A stretch of DNA of 64,000 bases from Cryptomeria japonica (taxonomy: Eukaryota > Streptophyta > Pinopsida > Cupressales > Cupressaceae). The notes beneath the pieces were generated by a model. That model was given only the letters and a program-made list of their open reading frames with translations. It did not search any database and was not told the DNA's origin. Every line of letters begins with the position of its first letter. Within the stretch, counting starts at the first letter, position 1. The DNA is taken from positions 399,172,939 to 399,236,938 of the forward strand of contig NC_081406.1 of the NCBI RefSeq assembly GCF_030272615.1, in the 5' to 3' direction. Positions 12,585 to 25,310 of the stretch are shown here, piece after piece. The position numbers were made by a program, and so were the translations under genes.

Positions 12585-13919
12585 CCTTACGAGTGGTCAG
12601 GACTAGACATCGAAAGGATAGTTATGGGTTATCATCCTTTCGGTGTCCACACCTGGGGTATCTTAGCAAATGATTAGTTGTACCTTCCCTCCACAAGCAC
12701 TCTAATTCATGGTGGAGTGGGCGTTTCTAGTGGGAATGGGTAAACACTTGCACCCCGACAAGGGCAGGGGATTGTATTATCCTTTCAAGTTCCCATCATT
12801 TTGGGTAGGAGAGAGGAGACCATGCTCACCACATGGGCCCCTGACAATAAGAGTTTTCCATTCCAAGCCTGATAGCCACTAGTTTCAAAATCTCATAAAC
12901 TAGGCTGAACTGCATATTGAGTTATTCATTCATGAAGGGTATGGCAAGAGCATTCAGCACGTGACTCACTCAGCGTGGGATACAACTACCAGAATGGGGG
13001 CCTCATAATTTGGTAGGTGGTCTTCTTGTCCCTCCGTTTCATTTATGTCATCTTTTATTAGCCATGATCTATCTGATTAGGCCATGCCCATTAGGCATCC
13101 ATCGGCCCTTCATCCTTTGGTTGGGATGGTGTTAATCAGATTATATATGTAACATGCCAACACCATAATCTACCTTTCTCTTCCCATCCCACCGGTTGTT
13201 GGAACATTCCTTTCATAGGAGGAGTCCCTTTCTATCTCAAGTCGGGGTGGTTTTAAGTGTTTTGGGATCAAGGAAGAGTAGTTGCAGAGCACCTAGTGAA
13301 CTGGGTAAAAGCATCATCATTGGCTGAAACAACTGAATCCCCTTTGCCATAGTAGGGCCTCGCTCTTCATACACAATATCTATTGAAACATCTGAATCAA
13401 TAGGCCTACTATTCTAGTCAGGGCTAGTCCTCTCATGGCCGAGATATTTCATAATTACCTCTTTATATGCCTCTCCTACAACTGGTGCTACCCATAGAAT
13501 TGTAAGGGTTGCTGGTCCTTCGACTGGATCCACTACTCTAGCCCCGCTTCTCCCACGACTGAAGCAAGAAGGGTCTGGGTCTTGATCTAGAACAACCACT
13601 ACTAGTGGGGTGCTACTAGTGGGATTGCTAGTACTGGACCAACTGAGTCAACTGTATAATCGATTGCTACTTCTCCAATCCCCTCCCCTCCAATTAAGTG
13701 GTGTTGCTCCTTCTATTGAATCACTCAATAGACTCAATCTATTGAACCACTAACAGAATCCCTACTATTCTAAAGGGGATAGGTTTTGTATACAATTCCA
13801 TCAATAGCAGAACCAACTAAAGAATCAACTGGATCCCTTTAGAATAGTAGGGCTACTGGTGGGTATCTAATAGATGGGGATGCTGGTCAGGGATCTATAG
13901 GAACTGGGAAACGAACTGC

Positions 13920-15560
13920 TACTGGTGCATCTCGATCTCGATCCAGAAATGGAATTGCTGGATATGGGTCTCGATCTCAAGACTTAGAATCTTCAACTCA
14001 ATCATGGAGGTGGCTGGTCTCACCCTGTTATTCATGATACTTGGTCTCGGTATCACTAATGGACCGACTCTAGGTAGAACAACTACCTACACTTGGCTTT
14101 GTTGCTTATGGCATTGTATAAGCATCTGAGGTTGCGAACCAACTGATGATCTACGAGGCCAAATCAACAATAATAGTGGCGGGCTGCGTGGGCACAATCA
14201 ACCACATAATCTATTGGTACTCTCAGTTCCACCTTTGCTAGTGGTTAAGCATCCCAATCCACGACTACCCCTACCATTTTAACCCTATTTATTCTATAGG
14301 CTCCTCACACATAGATAGACACAAAGATTGAAGCCCTTGGTTTTGTTCCTTCCTAGAACCCATCAGAGAGCCATAGCTCACAGTGACAGTTCCAATTCCA
14401 TTTTTAGATCCAGCAGCATCTAAACTCACAGCATCCCTACTCGAGTTTTATACATTACCCCGCCCAGCATCAACAATTATAGAAGGGGTTGTTCAAGAGA
14501 CAGTTATTGAGCCATCCATTGGAGATCCGGCCCCTTACCCACCACCATCTCACCCACCATCAGCAGCGGGTTGAGATCCTACAGTGCACACCCAGTAGCT
14601 ATGTCCCTAGTCATTATAAGTGGGGGCAAAGAAAGCATACAAGCCAGGATATTGAATAGAAATAATAGGAGCAAAGGTAGCAGCACTGGTGGAGATAAAA
14701 TATCCTCCACTTAGACCTTAAGTTCGGTTCCCCATAGGGCATTGCTAGTTACAGGGGTAAAGGTGTGAGATCCATTACTGGTTGATTCAGTTGTTGACCT
14801 TTCCCCTCGAGAATAGTAGGGGCCCTACAATTTGGGGTGCCGGATAAAATTGACCAAGTTTACCTATAGTTTAATATCTAGCTTTAGATCCTATAGGTGC
14901 AGGCCCCCTCAAATTCTATGGCCCAGTCATAGATGCAGATCAAGACGAAGATCCAGTTCTAGTTGTTTCAGATTGTCTAGGTTTAGAGCCCCCTACTATT
15001 TTGAAAGGGCATTTTATCTAGGACTAGCATTCCCTATTCCAACATTAGTATGTGCTCCTGGTAATGTTCTGACAAAATCTATAGCTCCTAGGGATGATGC
15101 AGAGGCACAAGTATTTGAATCAATTTCCTCGTCCATTCGAAAGCCCGTAGCATAACCTGTGAAAGATTCCATTCCAATTTAAGTGCCCTACTATTCTAAG
15201 GGGCTAGTCCCAGATCAAGATCTGAATTCAGTAGATGCTAGTGCAGTTCCAAAGTCTCTATAGGAAAATTCAATTGCATATCATCTAGTTTAAGATCCTC
15301 CAGTTCCTGGTTATCCAGTGTCCTCATGAGCAACAGATACTTTTTGAGATCCCCTGGGTGCAGATAGAGTTTACCAAATGAAAAAGTCCTTAGTAGATGC
15401 AGCTTTGGAGCCCTGGGGCGGTTGATCTACCAGCATATAAGCCAATAGTATCAAAGTAAGCAGGAGTAGAGACAACATCTTAGCTAGTTCGAGTACCAGA
15501 GCCGGTTTACCTACAAACATCAATATCAGTTTAGGTTGACCCATAACTGGTCTAAATAAA
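13920..15560. repeat. Degenerate GATCCAG/GATCAAGACCCAG array (orientation A)
   Basis: Loose repetition of short words such as GATCTCGATCCAGAAATGG, GATCAAGACGAAGATCCAG and CATCTAGTTTAAGATCC, mixed with palindrome copies. The same words recur at 38150-40330 in this orientation and at 17400-18270 and 20780-23700 inverted. Frames through it give short stretches rich in Asp, Pro, Ser and Arg, often broken by stops. I treat them as repeat-driven, not genes. Confidence 0.5.
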
Positions 15561-17039
15561 TGCAAAGCCCTACCTTCTATCTATGCCATACCATCCATCT
15601 GTAAGAAAGGTTATATGTAGAAGGGCTAGGCTTGATTTGGATTATGCAAGCTAGTGTTTATAGGAGCTTTGATTTATATGTAGTTTTGTATGCCTTAGCT
15701 AAGCAATCCCATAGCGAGTTTATGATTTGGATCCATACCCGGTGGATCACCCATAGAATAGTAGGGGTTTGGTGAATATGACTTTAAAAGTGACCCAACT
15801 AAATTAGGGTGGGTGGCCCCTACTATTCTACGGGGAAGCTATGGGTATGGCACCAAATTATATATGTAACATGCCTATTATTCCCTCCCCCAACATGGCA
15901 TCAGCCCCATAGAATTGTAGGGGGGCCTCTAATTAATTAGCCTACTAGAGTAATAATTATAGTTGCATCTACTAACTACCATAGAATTTTAGGGGCCCTC
16001 CCACCAATTAATCTATTGACTAGCCTATAGAATGGTAGGGCCGAGTTTGGGGGGGATCTTAGTTGCCCACCCACCCCTACATTGGGAGTTCTAGTTGACC
16101 TAGCGTAGGTCATCGCCCTATAGATATGGGTATATATAGGGAGCCAACTATCTATATCTATAGCCGCCCTCCTCATCCATATAGATATTATGTACGACGT
16201 AATGGCATTGACAAACATTGATTCCTATATAGACATAGTCAACACTCGGTCGCCGCCGGCCCAGAGACTATATAGACTATATGCTATGCTCAGGGAGGGA
16301 GACACCTGACAGTCGGCACTCCACCAATAGGGCTATATGGATGGAGTATAGATTAATAGCCCTGATCGTATGAATCAAACTATGATCGATTGAATGTCGT
16401 ATATAGAGTTGGGGCACGAATACAACCCATATATAGAAGCCAGGGGTTGCATGAATGAAATTGGGTTGGGTACCCCGTAGGTGGTTGGTTAGGTCACCTA
16501 AAGGATCTATCGTTCGTCGACCTCCTGAGAGATTCTCCATCACCAGTTGATAAATGAGATGAATAGCTTGATGCTCTTCTCCCCTACTATTCTAAAGGTC
16601 CTGATGCTCTTCTCTATAATCCAAGGATCTCCAATAGTTGGTTGGTTCACCACACATAGGGCTGCTCACTGGACTGGATGCATCCACCCGACTCTAGATA
16701 GTTGGTTTAGTATTAGTAGATCAAACACCTATCAATCACTGAAGTTGATGATATGGCTTGGCCTCCCTATCCTGACCCCTATCCAATAGTGGGTGGGGGG
16801 GTCGACCATATCTATATATATAGGGGGGCATGACTCTAGATTACGTCATCTATAATAGTAGTCTCCACTCAAACCTTGATGGATCATTCATGCGATCAAT
16901 CATGTTACGTAGATAATAGATGATAGATGGTGGCATATCCATCTATGATCATGTTATGTAACATTCATGCGATCCTAAAATGTTACATTTGATAATGCTA
17001 CGACTATTATAATTCTTCGATGGATGGAGATAGAATGAT

Positions 17040-17350
17040 ACATTCATGTATCGGAGCACTCTATAGATCAGATCTATATGGCAAGGGGGATGGTCTCTTT
17101 TAGTTTGGAGCACAAGAAAGAGTGATGGTCCGGCCCTCCTCTCTATACCTGGGTAGAGCGTATCTCCCTATAGATCTATATGGCCTATAGATCAGATCTA
17201 TATGGATGGGGATGGTCTCTTCTCTATCGGAGCGATGCAGTTTTTTGTGATAAAGCCCTATAGATATGGCAACCATATAGAGATGATACGTAGAATAATA
17301 GGATGGATCTTTTCTATATCTATAGATGGGGCCATCTATCTATATAGAGG
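17040..17350. repeat. Palindromic CTATAGATCTATATGG-type repeats
   Basis: Words such as CCTATAGATC, AGATCTATATGG, CTATATGGC and CTATAGATATGG recur at least eight times in 300 bp. Many are self-complementary around AGATCT. This is a distinct repeat class from the CTACTATTCTA palindrome, within the same foreign block. Confidence 0.6.
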
Positions 17351-18550
17351 GTTGGGGTTTGGGTTGGTTCATTCTTATAGATAGAGTGGAGGTTGGTGCC
17401 TCTGCGGGATCAAATGCCTATGGCTTCCAAAACTCTTGCTATCTCTACTACCACCCTTGCTATTGTTTTTGGGACTAAATCAATAAAATAAAATACTAGG
17501 TCAAGTGCTTATACCCCTGCTGCTGGGGGAACTAGATATTCAATGGGCTATGACTCAGGATGTTGACCCCGAACCAGAACTGAAACAGGTCCATTAACAA
17601 GGACTCAAGCTGGTAGCTCTGTTATTGGCTATCGAATGGGAACTGGATCCACCCATCCACCCTTTATATAGTTGAAACTGGTTCCCATAAGAAACTATAG
17701 GGCATGGCTTTTAATTTATTCAAAGTGGTTCTATATCCGTATATGAGCGAGATAGTGCTTTTACTCGGTCATCAATGGAGTCAACTTAATCAAGCAGTTT
17801 TGTTATAAGTTGATCCTATGAATGGGGAGGTACTACCTGGATGTACATATACTAGACTATTGTTCTCATCTCCATGTGTATTGCATGTTTGCTCCCATAA
17901 GAAACTATAGGGCTTGACTAGGGTTGGGTCAACAAAGTAAACTACCTTTTTTGCTGCGGAAGGAACCTGTGCCTCTGCCACTAGTGCAGATTGGGGAACA
18001 AAGGGGTAATGGATTATGGGTAAACTAGAGCTATTGTCTCTCGAATAGGAAGGGATTCCGGTTCATCAAGATGATGGATTTCTCATGGGATTTGCCTTTT
18101 CTTGTGCCTTTACCTGTGCCTATGCCTACGCTATTGATGGCTCTCAAAATGATGGGTCTACTGCATAGGGAACCGTATCTAGTTGGGATGTCACTATTAG
18201 TGATGCTGGTGCTTCTAGGTAAACTATTGCTATTCAAATTGATGTTGTTGCCACTACCCCTATAATGGTGAAAATACGGGTGGCAACTACCATAGAATTG
18301 TAGGGGCCCTCCCAATGCAAGGGTGGGTAGGTGGCCCCCCTATTCTAGCAGGTTGATTAATTAATGAGGTAGATGCAACTACCCTTCAAATAGTAGGGGG
18401 ACACCCCTACTATTATATTATTATAGCAGGCACACTAGAGTTCCCACCCTGCTTCCCAACTATAGTTGTAAAGGTGGGAGGGATCTATAGTTGGTCCCTA
18501 CCATTCTATAGGCTAGTCGGTAGATAAGTATTCTAAAGGGGGGAGGGGGG

Positions 18551-18695
18551 TTTGTAGATGAGACCTACTTTCCTGCCTTGTTAATTCTCTGCTTTCATCT
18601 TTATTTTGTAGATGAGACCTACTTTCCCACCTTGTTAATTCTCTGTTATCATCTTTGTTTTGTAGATGAGACCTACATCCCCGCTTTGTAGGGTA
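18551..18695. repeat. Tandem repeat, 54-55 bp x about 2.6
   Basis: Units begin TTTGTAGATGAGACCTAC at 18551, 18605 and 18660 and differ by a few bases. A minus-strand frame runs through all units as a repeated SRSHLQNKD-type peptide; it reflects the repeat. Confidence 0.85.
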
Positions 18696-18850
18696 GGTGC
18701 CCACTTAGAAGAATCCTAATAAGTTATTAATGCACTTTAGCTATTAAATCCCAACTTTTTATTGTGCTCCTCAAATATTAGAATTCTAATTTGAATAATT
18801 ATAGCTCATTAATTCTAACCCGATGTGTGGAGCAAATTTTTGCACATATT

Positions 18851-19036
18851 TGTTGTGTCAAACCACCATACCATCACAAGATTTCGGTGTCCAAAGAATC
18901 TAATCTTATGTGTTGTGTCAAACTGCCATACCATCACAAGATTTCGATGTGTCCAAAGAATCTAATCTAAATATTTTACTCATTGCAATACTGCATCTTG
19001 ATTGTATACTCATTGCAATACTGCATCTTGATTTTA
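18851..19036. repeat. Two adjacent tandem duplications (60 bp and 30 bp units)
   Basis: A 60-bp unit containing GTTGTGTCAAAC and CACAAGATTTCG occurs at 18852 and 18912. It is followed by a 30-bp unit ACTCATTGCAATACTGCATC at 18978 and 19008. Confidence 0.85.
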
Positions 19037-19505
19037 TGCTGATTACAAAATCTCAATATTCACTTATTACAAAATGTCACCATTCATTCCCACCACTAAT
19101 GAATTAATTGGCATAATGAATTTATATAAAAAATAAAAGTACTAAGCTATGGTCTATCATGGAGGGTCTAAATTATATGGTATATTTAGGGAGGTTATAA
19201 ATTCTATGCCTACAAGATGACCCTAAAATTCTATGGGCAGGTAAGCCATTTGCAAGAGTGGGTTTATATAGGAGGCGAAGTAGGACCACTGGCAATGGGT
19301 CCATCCCCCCACTCCATCAATTTCCGTAGTATTCCCGGAAAGGAAAGAAGGATGGAGACTTATATTGTATTGCTTATATAAATAGATTTTATTTCTGCTT
19401 CTTCAGTTGGCTGGAATAATTAACTAATTCAATTTACTAGCAGGTTTCTTGTCAATTAATTAATTAATTAATTAGAAGTAGGCCTCTTGATATTACGTAT
19501 ATAAT

Positions 19506-19646
19506 CTGGCAATGTGGAAGTGAAGGTTTGAACCAATGGAGGTTAGGTTATAACTGGAAATGTGGAAGTGAAGGTTCAAACCAGTGGAGGTTATAACTGG
19601 CAATGTGGAAGTGAAGGTTAAGCCCAATGGAGGTTACAACTGGCAA
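19506..19646. repeat. Tandem repeat, 42-47 bp x 3
   Basis: Units starting CTGGCAATGTGGAAGTGAAG at 19506, 19553 (CTGGAAATG) and 19597, with a partial fourth at 19639. A TTAA microsatellite precedes it at about 19456. Confidence 0.85.
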
Positions 19647-20111
19647 TAGAATTAATTAGAAGTAGGCCTCTTTAGAAGATTAGGACAATTCGGAGTACAG
19701 CCTACAATGGGCAATTTGGAGTATAGTTAGTCAAGGAAACTTGCCATATAGGGAGGGAGAAAATATAGGTAGGGAGGACCCCTACCCCTATCAATTATAT
19801 GGTCTATTTGCCGAGAAGCTTGGGGACCATGAGAAAAACTAATCTCAAAATTGAGGGACTTGATTCCGGGTTTCAGTAGATTTGTCAGACACATATCTTT
19901 CTTTTTGAGGTTGTTTTGGTAAGAAAGTTGAGGCAAGTTGCCCTAGTTGCCCTAACCTTACTTCTCTAAACTCTCCTGCAAAGCATTTATACTTTCAATA
20001 ACCTTGTCTAGGAAATACCAAAAGAGAATATTCTAATGTGAACAAAAGATTCAATGTGTCCAACAAATCTCTCCAGAAAATATCTCCAGCAAATCTCTAG
20101 CAAATCTACTC

Positions 20112-20193
20112 ATATATATATATATAGATAGATGAGATCTGATTCTATATTCTACTTTTATATATATATATATAGATAGATAGATGAGATCTG
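20112..20193. repeat. Duplicated (TA)n(GATA)n GAGATCTGA module
   Basis: Two copies of a TA-run, GATA repeats and GATGAGATCTGA sit side by side, separated by TTCTATATTCTACTTT. Replication slippage is the simplest origin. Confidence 0.8.
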
Positions 20194-20779
20194 AATGCAT
20201 ATTTCTCATGAGTGGAAGTAGGAGAGGCAAGAACAGTTCTATTTCCATTCATCATTGGATATCCGGCCCCAGCAATGGAGGCAGAGTTAGAAGCAGTAGT
20301 TACAGTTCTAGTCCTAGTTGATTCAGCAACAAAGCAAGCAAGAAACACACTAGTAGTTTATCTTGTTGACCGCTCGGCTTAAATTGTTATCCATCCTCAG
20401 GTGTTAGGAGGTGGACAAGATGCTGGTCAGGAGGCAGTGACTAGGAAGGCACTTATTTGACTAGGAAAGAGAAGGAAGGGCGATCCCGGGTGGTGGTGAT
20501 GTGGATTGGGCCCAAAGGGCGCCTGTGACCTATTGCAATAGTACTTTTTCCTACTCTTTGAGGCAAATAGTTTCACCCACATGAAAGATAGGGATAGGGG
20601 TAGAGGCATAGGTATCATGGGTCATTGGCATCAGGGATTAAAGCAAATCCAATTAGCAGAGGTCATAAGCAAAGGCAGTTCGCTACCCAGCTATAGCAAT
20701 CTGATCAATCGCTGCTTCGGATGCTGATGGTTCCAAAACTTGGGTAGATAACTGTATCAACTTCATCTTAATATCTGAC

Positions 20780-23700
20780 TCGATCCGCTTCTGGCAGATC
20801 TGCTTGCCCCTCTACCATTGGATATGGATATGCTCAATCTGCATCTGGAGGATATGGAACTGACTGCATTTGGATTTACAACTGGAGAATCTATTGGGGC
20901 CCCCACTCTATTTGGCTTTGTACTTGGACATGCTGCTACATTCATTCATCCTATAGGTGCCTTTGCCTTTGTCTATGCTCAATCAACTGGATCAACAAGC
21001 TCTTCCTTTCAAGCTTCTGGATATGGATCTTCTATACATGCATATGGATCTAGCTCTGGATTGAACTATCTCTTCCCAGAACTATAGTTTCCGGCCATAG
21101 GGCCCACCTAAATTATAGTTATAGTGGGAGGGTGGGAGGAGATAGAAGGGACCTCCCACCCACCCCCTGGGTCTTGATCTTGCCAACAAGGTGGTGGTTG
21201 AATAGGTAGTGGCTCTAGGTCAATGGGATATGAATCACGATCTCGTAAAGCCGGCTCTTTATCCCTATCATGAACACTTGGTTCTTCACCTCGATCTCAA
21301 AATCCAAACCCAGGTGCATAGTTCGGTGGTGAAAGAATAGGTGCATAGCCCAGTCTCAGTGGTGAAAGGAATGAAATACCATAACCTGGTGGTGCTGGTC
21401 AAAAGTAGAGATCAGAATAATAAGCTTAACCAACTGCAACTATATCCAACCACCCAACTAATAGTCCCCCCCTTATTAGTTGTTGTCTCGCCAAGTCTGA
21501 AACTACTGATGTTGCTGGTTCAATAGGTGCTGCTTTAGGTGCCTTTGCCTTTCCTGCTACTGGTGATGCTATTGAAATTGGTACTAGGGTGGGGGGGGCC
21601 CTACAATTATATGGTAGTTGCTACTAGGTTTCTATCTTGATCTTGATTAATGGATTCTTTGACTGGATCAATCGGCCCTACCTTTGCTTCTGTTGTCTGA
21701 GAAAGCTCTGCTTCTTATGCTTGAACTCAATCTACTTAATCTACTATTGTTGGTGCTGGTGGATGAGCTGGATCAATAGGTTCTTGTTCTGGTCCATCTT
21801 ACCTTTATTGGTTTCAGGTCTACTTAGTCAACTCGATCTCGCTCTGTGGGGCATGGATCTCGATCCCTTGCGGGTGGTGGATCAACAATAACTGGATTTG
21901 GCTCATATATTGACTATCAAATTGGAAGAGATACTACTGCTTACTATGGAACTAGATCGGCTCCCTGAAGTAGCCCACACGTAAAGGCAGATGAATAGAT
22001 TCCATTCATAGATTGAAATCCAGAACCACTAGCAATAGCAAAGGTTGTGAAATCCTTGTCTGAAGGGCATGAGAATAAAAGCAACCAGTCTGTCAATCAA
22101 TGGCGGATATGTGCGTCATGATCAGATCTTGACGTGGTGAAACTTCTCTTCACTGCTGGAACAACCGCAATGAGAGTTCGACTGGATAATCTTAAACTAG
22201 AGGTTATGCTCCTGCTTCTACACCCCGGACTGGGTATGCTCTTTATGAATCTAGATCTGCAAGGTCAGTTGCTATGAGAATGAACTAGAATTGGATTTGC
22301 TAAAACTCAATCTTGATCTGCAGCCTTTGCCTTTGCATCATCCATAGGCTATGATAGAACAAAGCTCCTATAAACATAGGCTTATGCTCGAACCAAGCTT
22401 CTTATAAGTATGCACTCTTGCTCTGCCTTAGCAACTGTTGCCTCAACAAGGTAAACAAACTCCGTTACTACACCCATGTCTGGGCTAGGCTATGGCTCTC
22501 AAACTGGAAGGCATGCTTATCAAGGTTAATTTATATGGAACTTCTCTAGCTGCCTCTGACTCTATTACTTTAACTTGAGAAATGAAGAAGAAGTAGAGAT
22601 CGATTCAGCTATTGCAACTAGCCTTAGAATAGTAGGGGCCCCCACCTGGAACTATACTATTCCCTCTCACCTGGCAATATAACCCCCCACCCATCCCCAC
22701 ACATGTCCTCCCACCCACCCCAATCTATAGCCTGGGGTTCTAGCCATTTATCGGTAAGGGGTTGGATAGAACCCCAACTGAAGCCCTACTATTCTAAAGG
22801 GGGGTGGGAAGCCCTTAAAATAGTAGGGGTTGCCCCTTAGAATAGTAGGGGCCCAGGGAATCAGGTGGGAGGGCAGGGCCCCTATGATTCCCTCCCACCT
22901 GGCTATAGATCAAGGTGGGTGGGAAACTAAACTATAGGAAAGGGTGTTCATGAGGATAGCTAGGGGTGGGTGTTCATGTGGATAGCCAGAGAAGTCTGGG
23001 TGGGTGGGAATCACAGGGTTCCCTAGCAAACCCCCGGATATAGTTGGTGGGCACCTATGATTCTATACGTAACAGGCGGGGGTGGGTGGGAGGAGATAGT
23101 TCCCTCGGAGATAAAAGATGAGCTATCAGCAGGCCCCTCTTTTCTATTATTGTAGTTGGGGCTACCTCTCCCTCCCACCCTTATCTCCCTATCTGTAGCT
23201 GCTGGTGGATCTAGTAATGGACTAGGATCCACTTTGGCTTTATCGACAAGATCTGCTTAACCTGGGTATGGAACTGCTCGTGTTGGATTAACAGTATAGA
23301 CAGAAGCAACTGCTCAATCAACTTAATCGACAACCCCCCTATTTATTATGGCTGCTAGGTATCGATATCGATATGGAATAGTACTCTCCTCCCACCCACC
23401 CCGATGCTGCTACCGAAGCTATGGACATTTCCAGTGCTGGTGCTGAGCCAACAAAGTAAACTACAGGTGTTGTGGGTGCTAGTGGTGGTGCTAATGACAC
23501 TGATGCCACTAGTGATGATGCTAGTGTCAGTAGTGGAGGTGGTAGTGGGTAAGCTAGTGCTACTACTAATGCTGGGTATCGACCCCACTCTTGATCTGGA
23601 AATGGAACTGCGACTACTTGGTATGGACCTGCTTCTACCTCCTATGCTACTAGGTATAGTTTGAGAGATGCTTATGATGTTGCTGCCTGAACTAGTAGGT
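20780..23700. repeat. Degenerate GATC-word array (orientation B, inverted)
   Basis: Words such as GGATATGGATCT, TCTTGATCTGGAAATGG, ACTGGATCAA and TGCTACTGG repeat loosely. They are the reverse complement of the words at 13920-15560 and 38150-40330. The longest frames (89 codons at 20818-21087 and 123 codons, minus, at 23355-23726) are low complexity and match no family I recognise. Confidence 0.5.
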
Positions 23701-23817
23701 GGGCATGTTGCGTATAGATTCACCATCTCTGCTGGGCCCCCCTAAAATCTATTATTGTGGGCTCATCGGCTGCTAGTATGGCTCTATCAAAAATAAAGAA
23801 ACATAGTTTTGATCGAT

Positions 23818-23822
23818 TATAT
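23818..23822. repeat. N1 left target-site duplication
   Basis: TATAT directly before the N1 terminus TGTAGATA. It is identical to 33864-33868 directly after the other terminus. Confidence 0.9.
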
Positions 23823-25133
23823 TGTAGATAGGAAATGTGGAAATCATCAAAGCAATTCAATATTAGCCTAGTTCAATCACGAAAACTCAAATGCAGTGAT
23901 AACAATCCTAAAAACATTCAATGAAAACATGAAAACAAGACATTCAAAATGAAATCTAAGAAAACCAAATGAAGATGTCTCCTTCATGTGGCTCCATTGT
24001 CCTTCTTTCTCCTTCAAATTGCTTTTGTTTGTGGGTTTCACCTACAAGCGCATACGCATGAGATGAAAGAAAGATTGACAAGATAGCATGATAGAATAAG
24101 GGTACTAGAAGCGTGATTGATTCGGGGATTGATCAGGAAGGGCTTGATTGAAGAAATTCATCCAATTTATAGATAAATTGGAAAAAAGACAAGATTAGCA
24201 TGAAATTGATATTAGAGGCAATTGATTTCAAAATGGTAAAATTAAGTTGAAGGAAGAAGGTTATGACACCTTCTATGTCATGAATTATGACATATTGCCA
24301 ACGCAAAGGTTAGAGGATTAAAAGCTTATGATATCTTGCTATGCCAATAGTATGACACATGAGAAATTCATGCTTCCACCGAAGCATAAAAATAGAGAGA
24401 GACTAGAGAGAAATTAATTAGGTGGAAATTGAATTTGACAAATTAGAAAATAGGTGGAAATTAATGAATTTGAAATTAGGAAATTAGAAATTGATGAATT
24501 TAGAAAATTAGGTGAATTAATTAACAATTTTTCATTCATTAATTAATTCACAAGAAGAGGGGGAATTAATTAGCCAATTAAATAAATATTTAATTGTGAC
24601 AAGAAGACTCAGGATAAATAAATAAATTATTTAACCTAGAGGGAAAATGACAATCAAGATTAAATAAATAAATCATAAAATCCTAGAAGATGAATTAGAA
24701 ATGCAAGGATGACAATTAGGTCTTGACAAAAGATAATTGATGTCAATTCAATCATGAATTTAATTGGCAGAGGATCAATGCTGATAAATGATTTGATTGA
24801 TAAATGCGCCAATTGACAAGGAACAATGACTAATTGATCCAAATTGATATGATTGAGAAGGAAGACGATCGATGACAAATCGATCGCAAAATGACAAGAT
24901 TGACAAGTTGATAAGGATCGACCAAAATCATGACTGAAAATTGTTATCGACAAGACCTAATTTGAAAGCGATAAAGACCAAGTGCGTGACAAGGACTCAA
25001 TGCTTGCAAATGATAAAGACCAAGTGCGTGACATAGAGGAAATGTTAATGCGATGCAAAAATACCTAAAATAAGGCAATGTGCCAATGTTAAAGTATGAC
25101 TCCGCAAGTGTTGACCATTTTTAGATGTCTACA
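23823..25133 (-). repeat. N1 3' LTR (left copy)
   Basis: A 1311-bp direct repeat collinear with 32583-33863. It contains runs of AATTAGG-rich and GATTGATAAATG-rich sequence, and ends GTTGACCATTTTTAGATGTCTACA. It carries an extra segment of about 20-25 bp near 24420-24450 relative to the other LTR. Minus-strand frames of up to 97 codons in both LTRs are shared by descent and show no family motif. Confidence 0.9.
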
Positions 25134-25310
25134 TTTTGCCCCTCTTTGAGACAATGCGATTCTAAGCGTTGTTTCAAAGAATAATAATGAAAATGCCCCA
25201 GTCAATAACAATGACATATACATTTTTGCCCCTCTTTGAGACAATGCGATTCTAAGCATTGTTTCAAAGAATAATAATGAAAATGCCCCAGACAATAACA
25301 ATGACATATG
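25132..25310 (-). repeat. N1 polypurine tract region, tandemly duplicated
   Basis: Next to the LTR, 25134-25147 is the complement of AAAGAGGGGCAAAA, a good polypurine tract. A unit of about 89 bp starting with it is present twice (25132-25220 and 25221-25310) with few differences, so the element has two potential plus-strand priming sites. Confidence 0.8.

Larger units (their letters stand above)
12585..23817. other. Left arm of a foreign, organelle-like block inside the C1 5' LTR
   Basis: Composition changes abruptly from AT-rich retroelement DNA to a balanced mix with G and C runs. No transposon protein is found. Open frames reach only about 120 codons, show no family motif, and follow low-complexity repeats. 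The arm is strewn with the CTACTATTCTA palindrome, the ATATGTAACATG motif, runs such as CCCACCCACCC, and arrays of degenerate GATCCAG-like units. I saw no rRNA, tRNA, plastid or standard mitochondrial gene. Plant mitochondrial intergenic DNA looks like this, so a nuclear copy of mitochondrial DNA is my best reading, but it is an inference. The block continues at 33869 after N1. Confidence 0.55.

Noticed and set aside
14832-15155. 107-codon plus-strand open frame in the foreign block
   Set aside because: Low complexity, crosses a palindrome copy and a GATC-word array, and has no family motif.
18551-18695. Possible CRISPR-like repeat array
   Set aside because: Units of about 55 bp abut with no spacers and only 2-3 copies are present, so it is an ordinary tandem repeat in a plant genome.
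23355-23726. 123-codon minus-strand Ser/Thr-rich open frame
   Set aside because: The Ser/Ile/Thr text follows the degenerate trinucleotide repeat on the other strand; no start context or family support.
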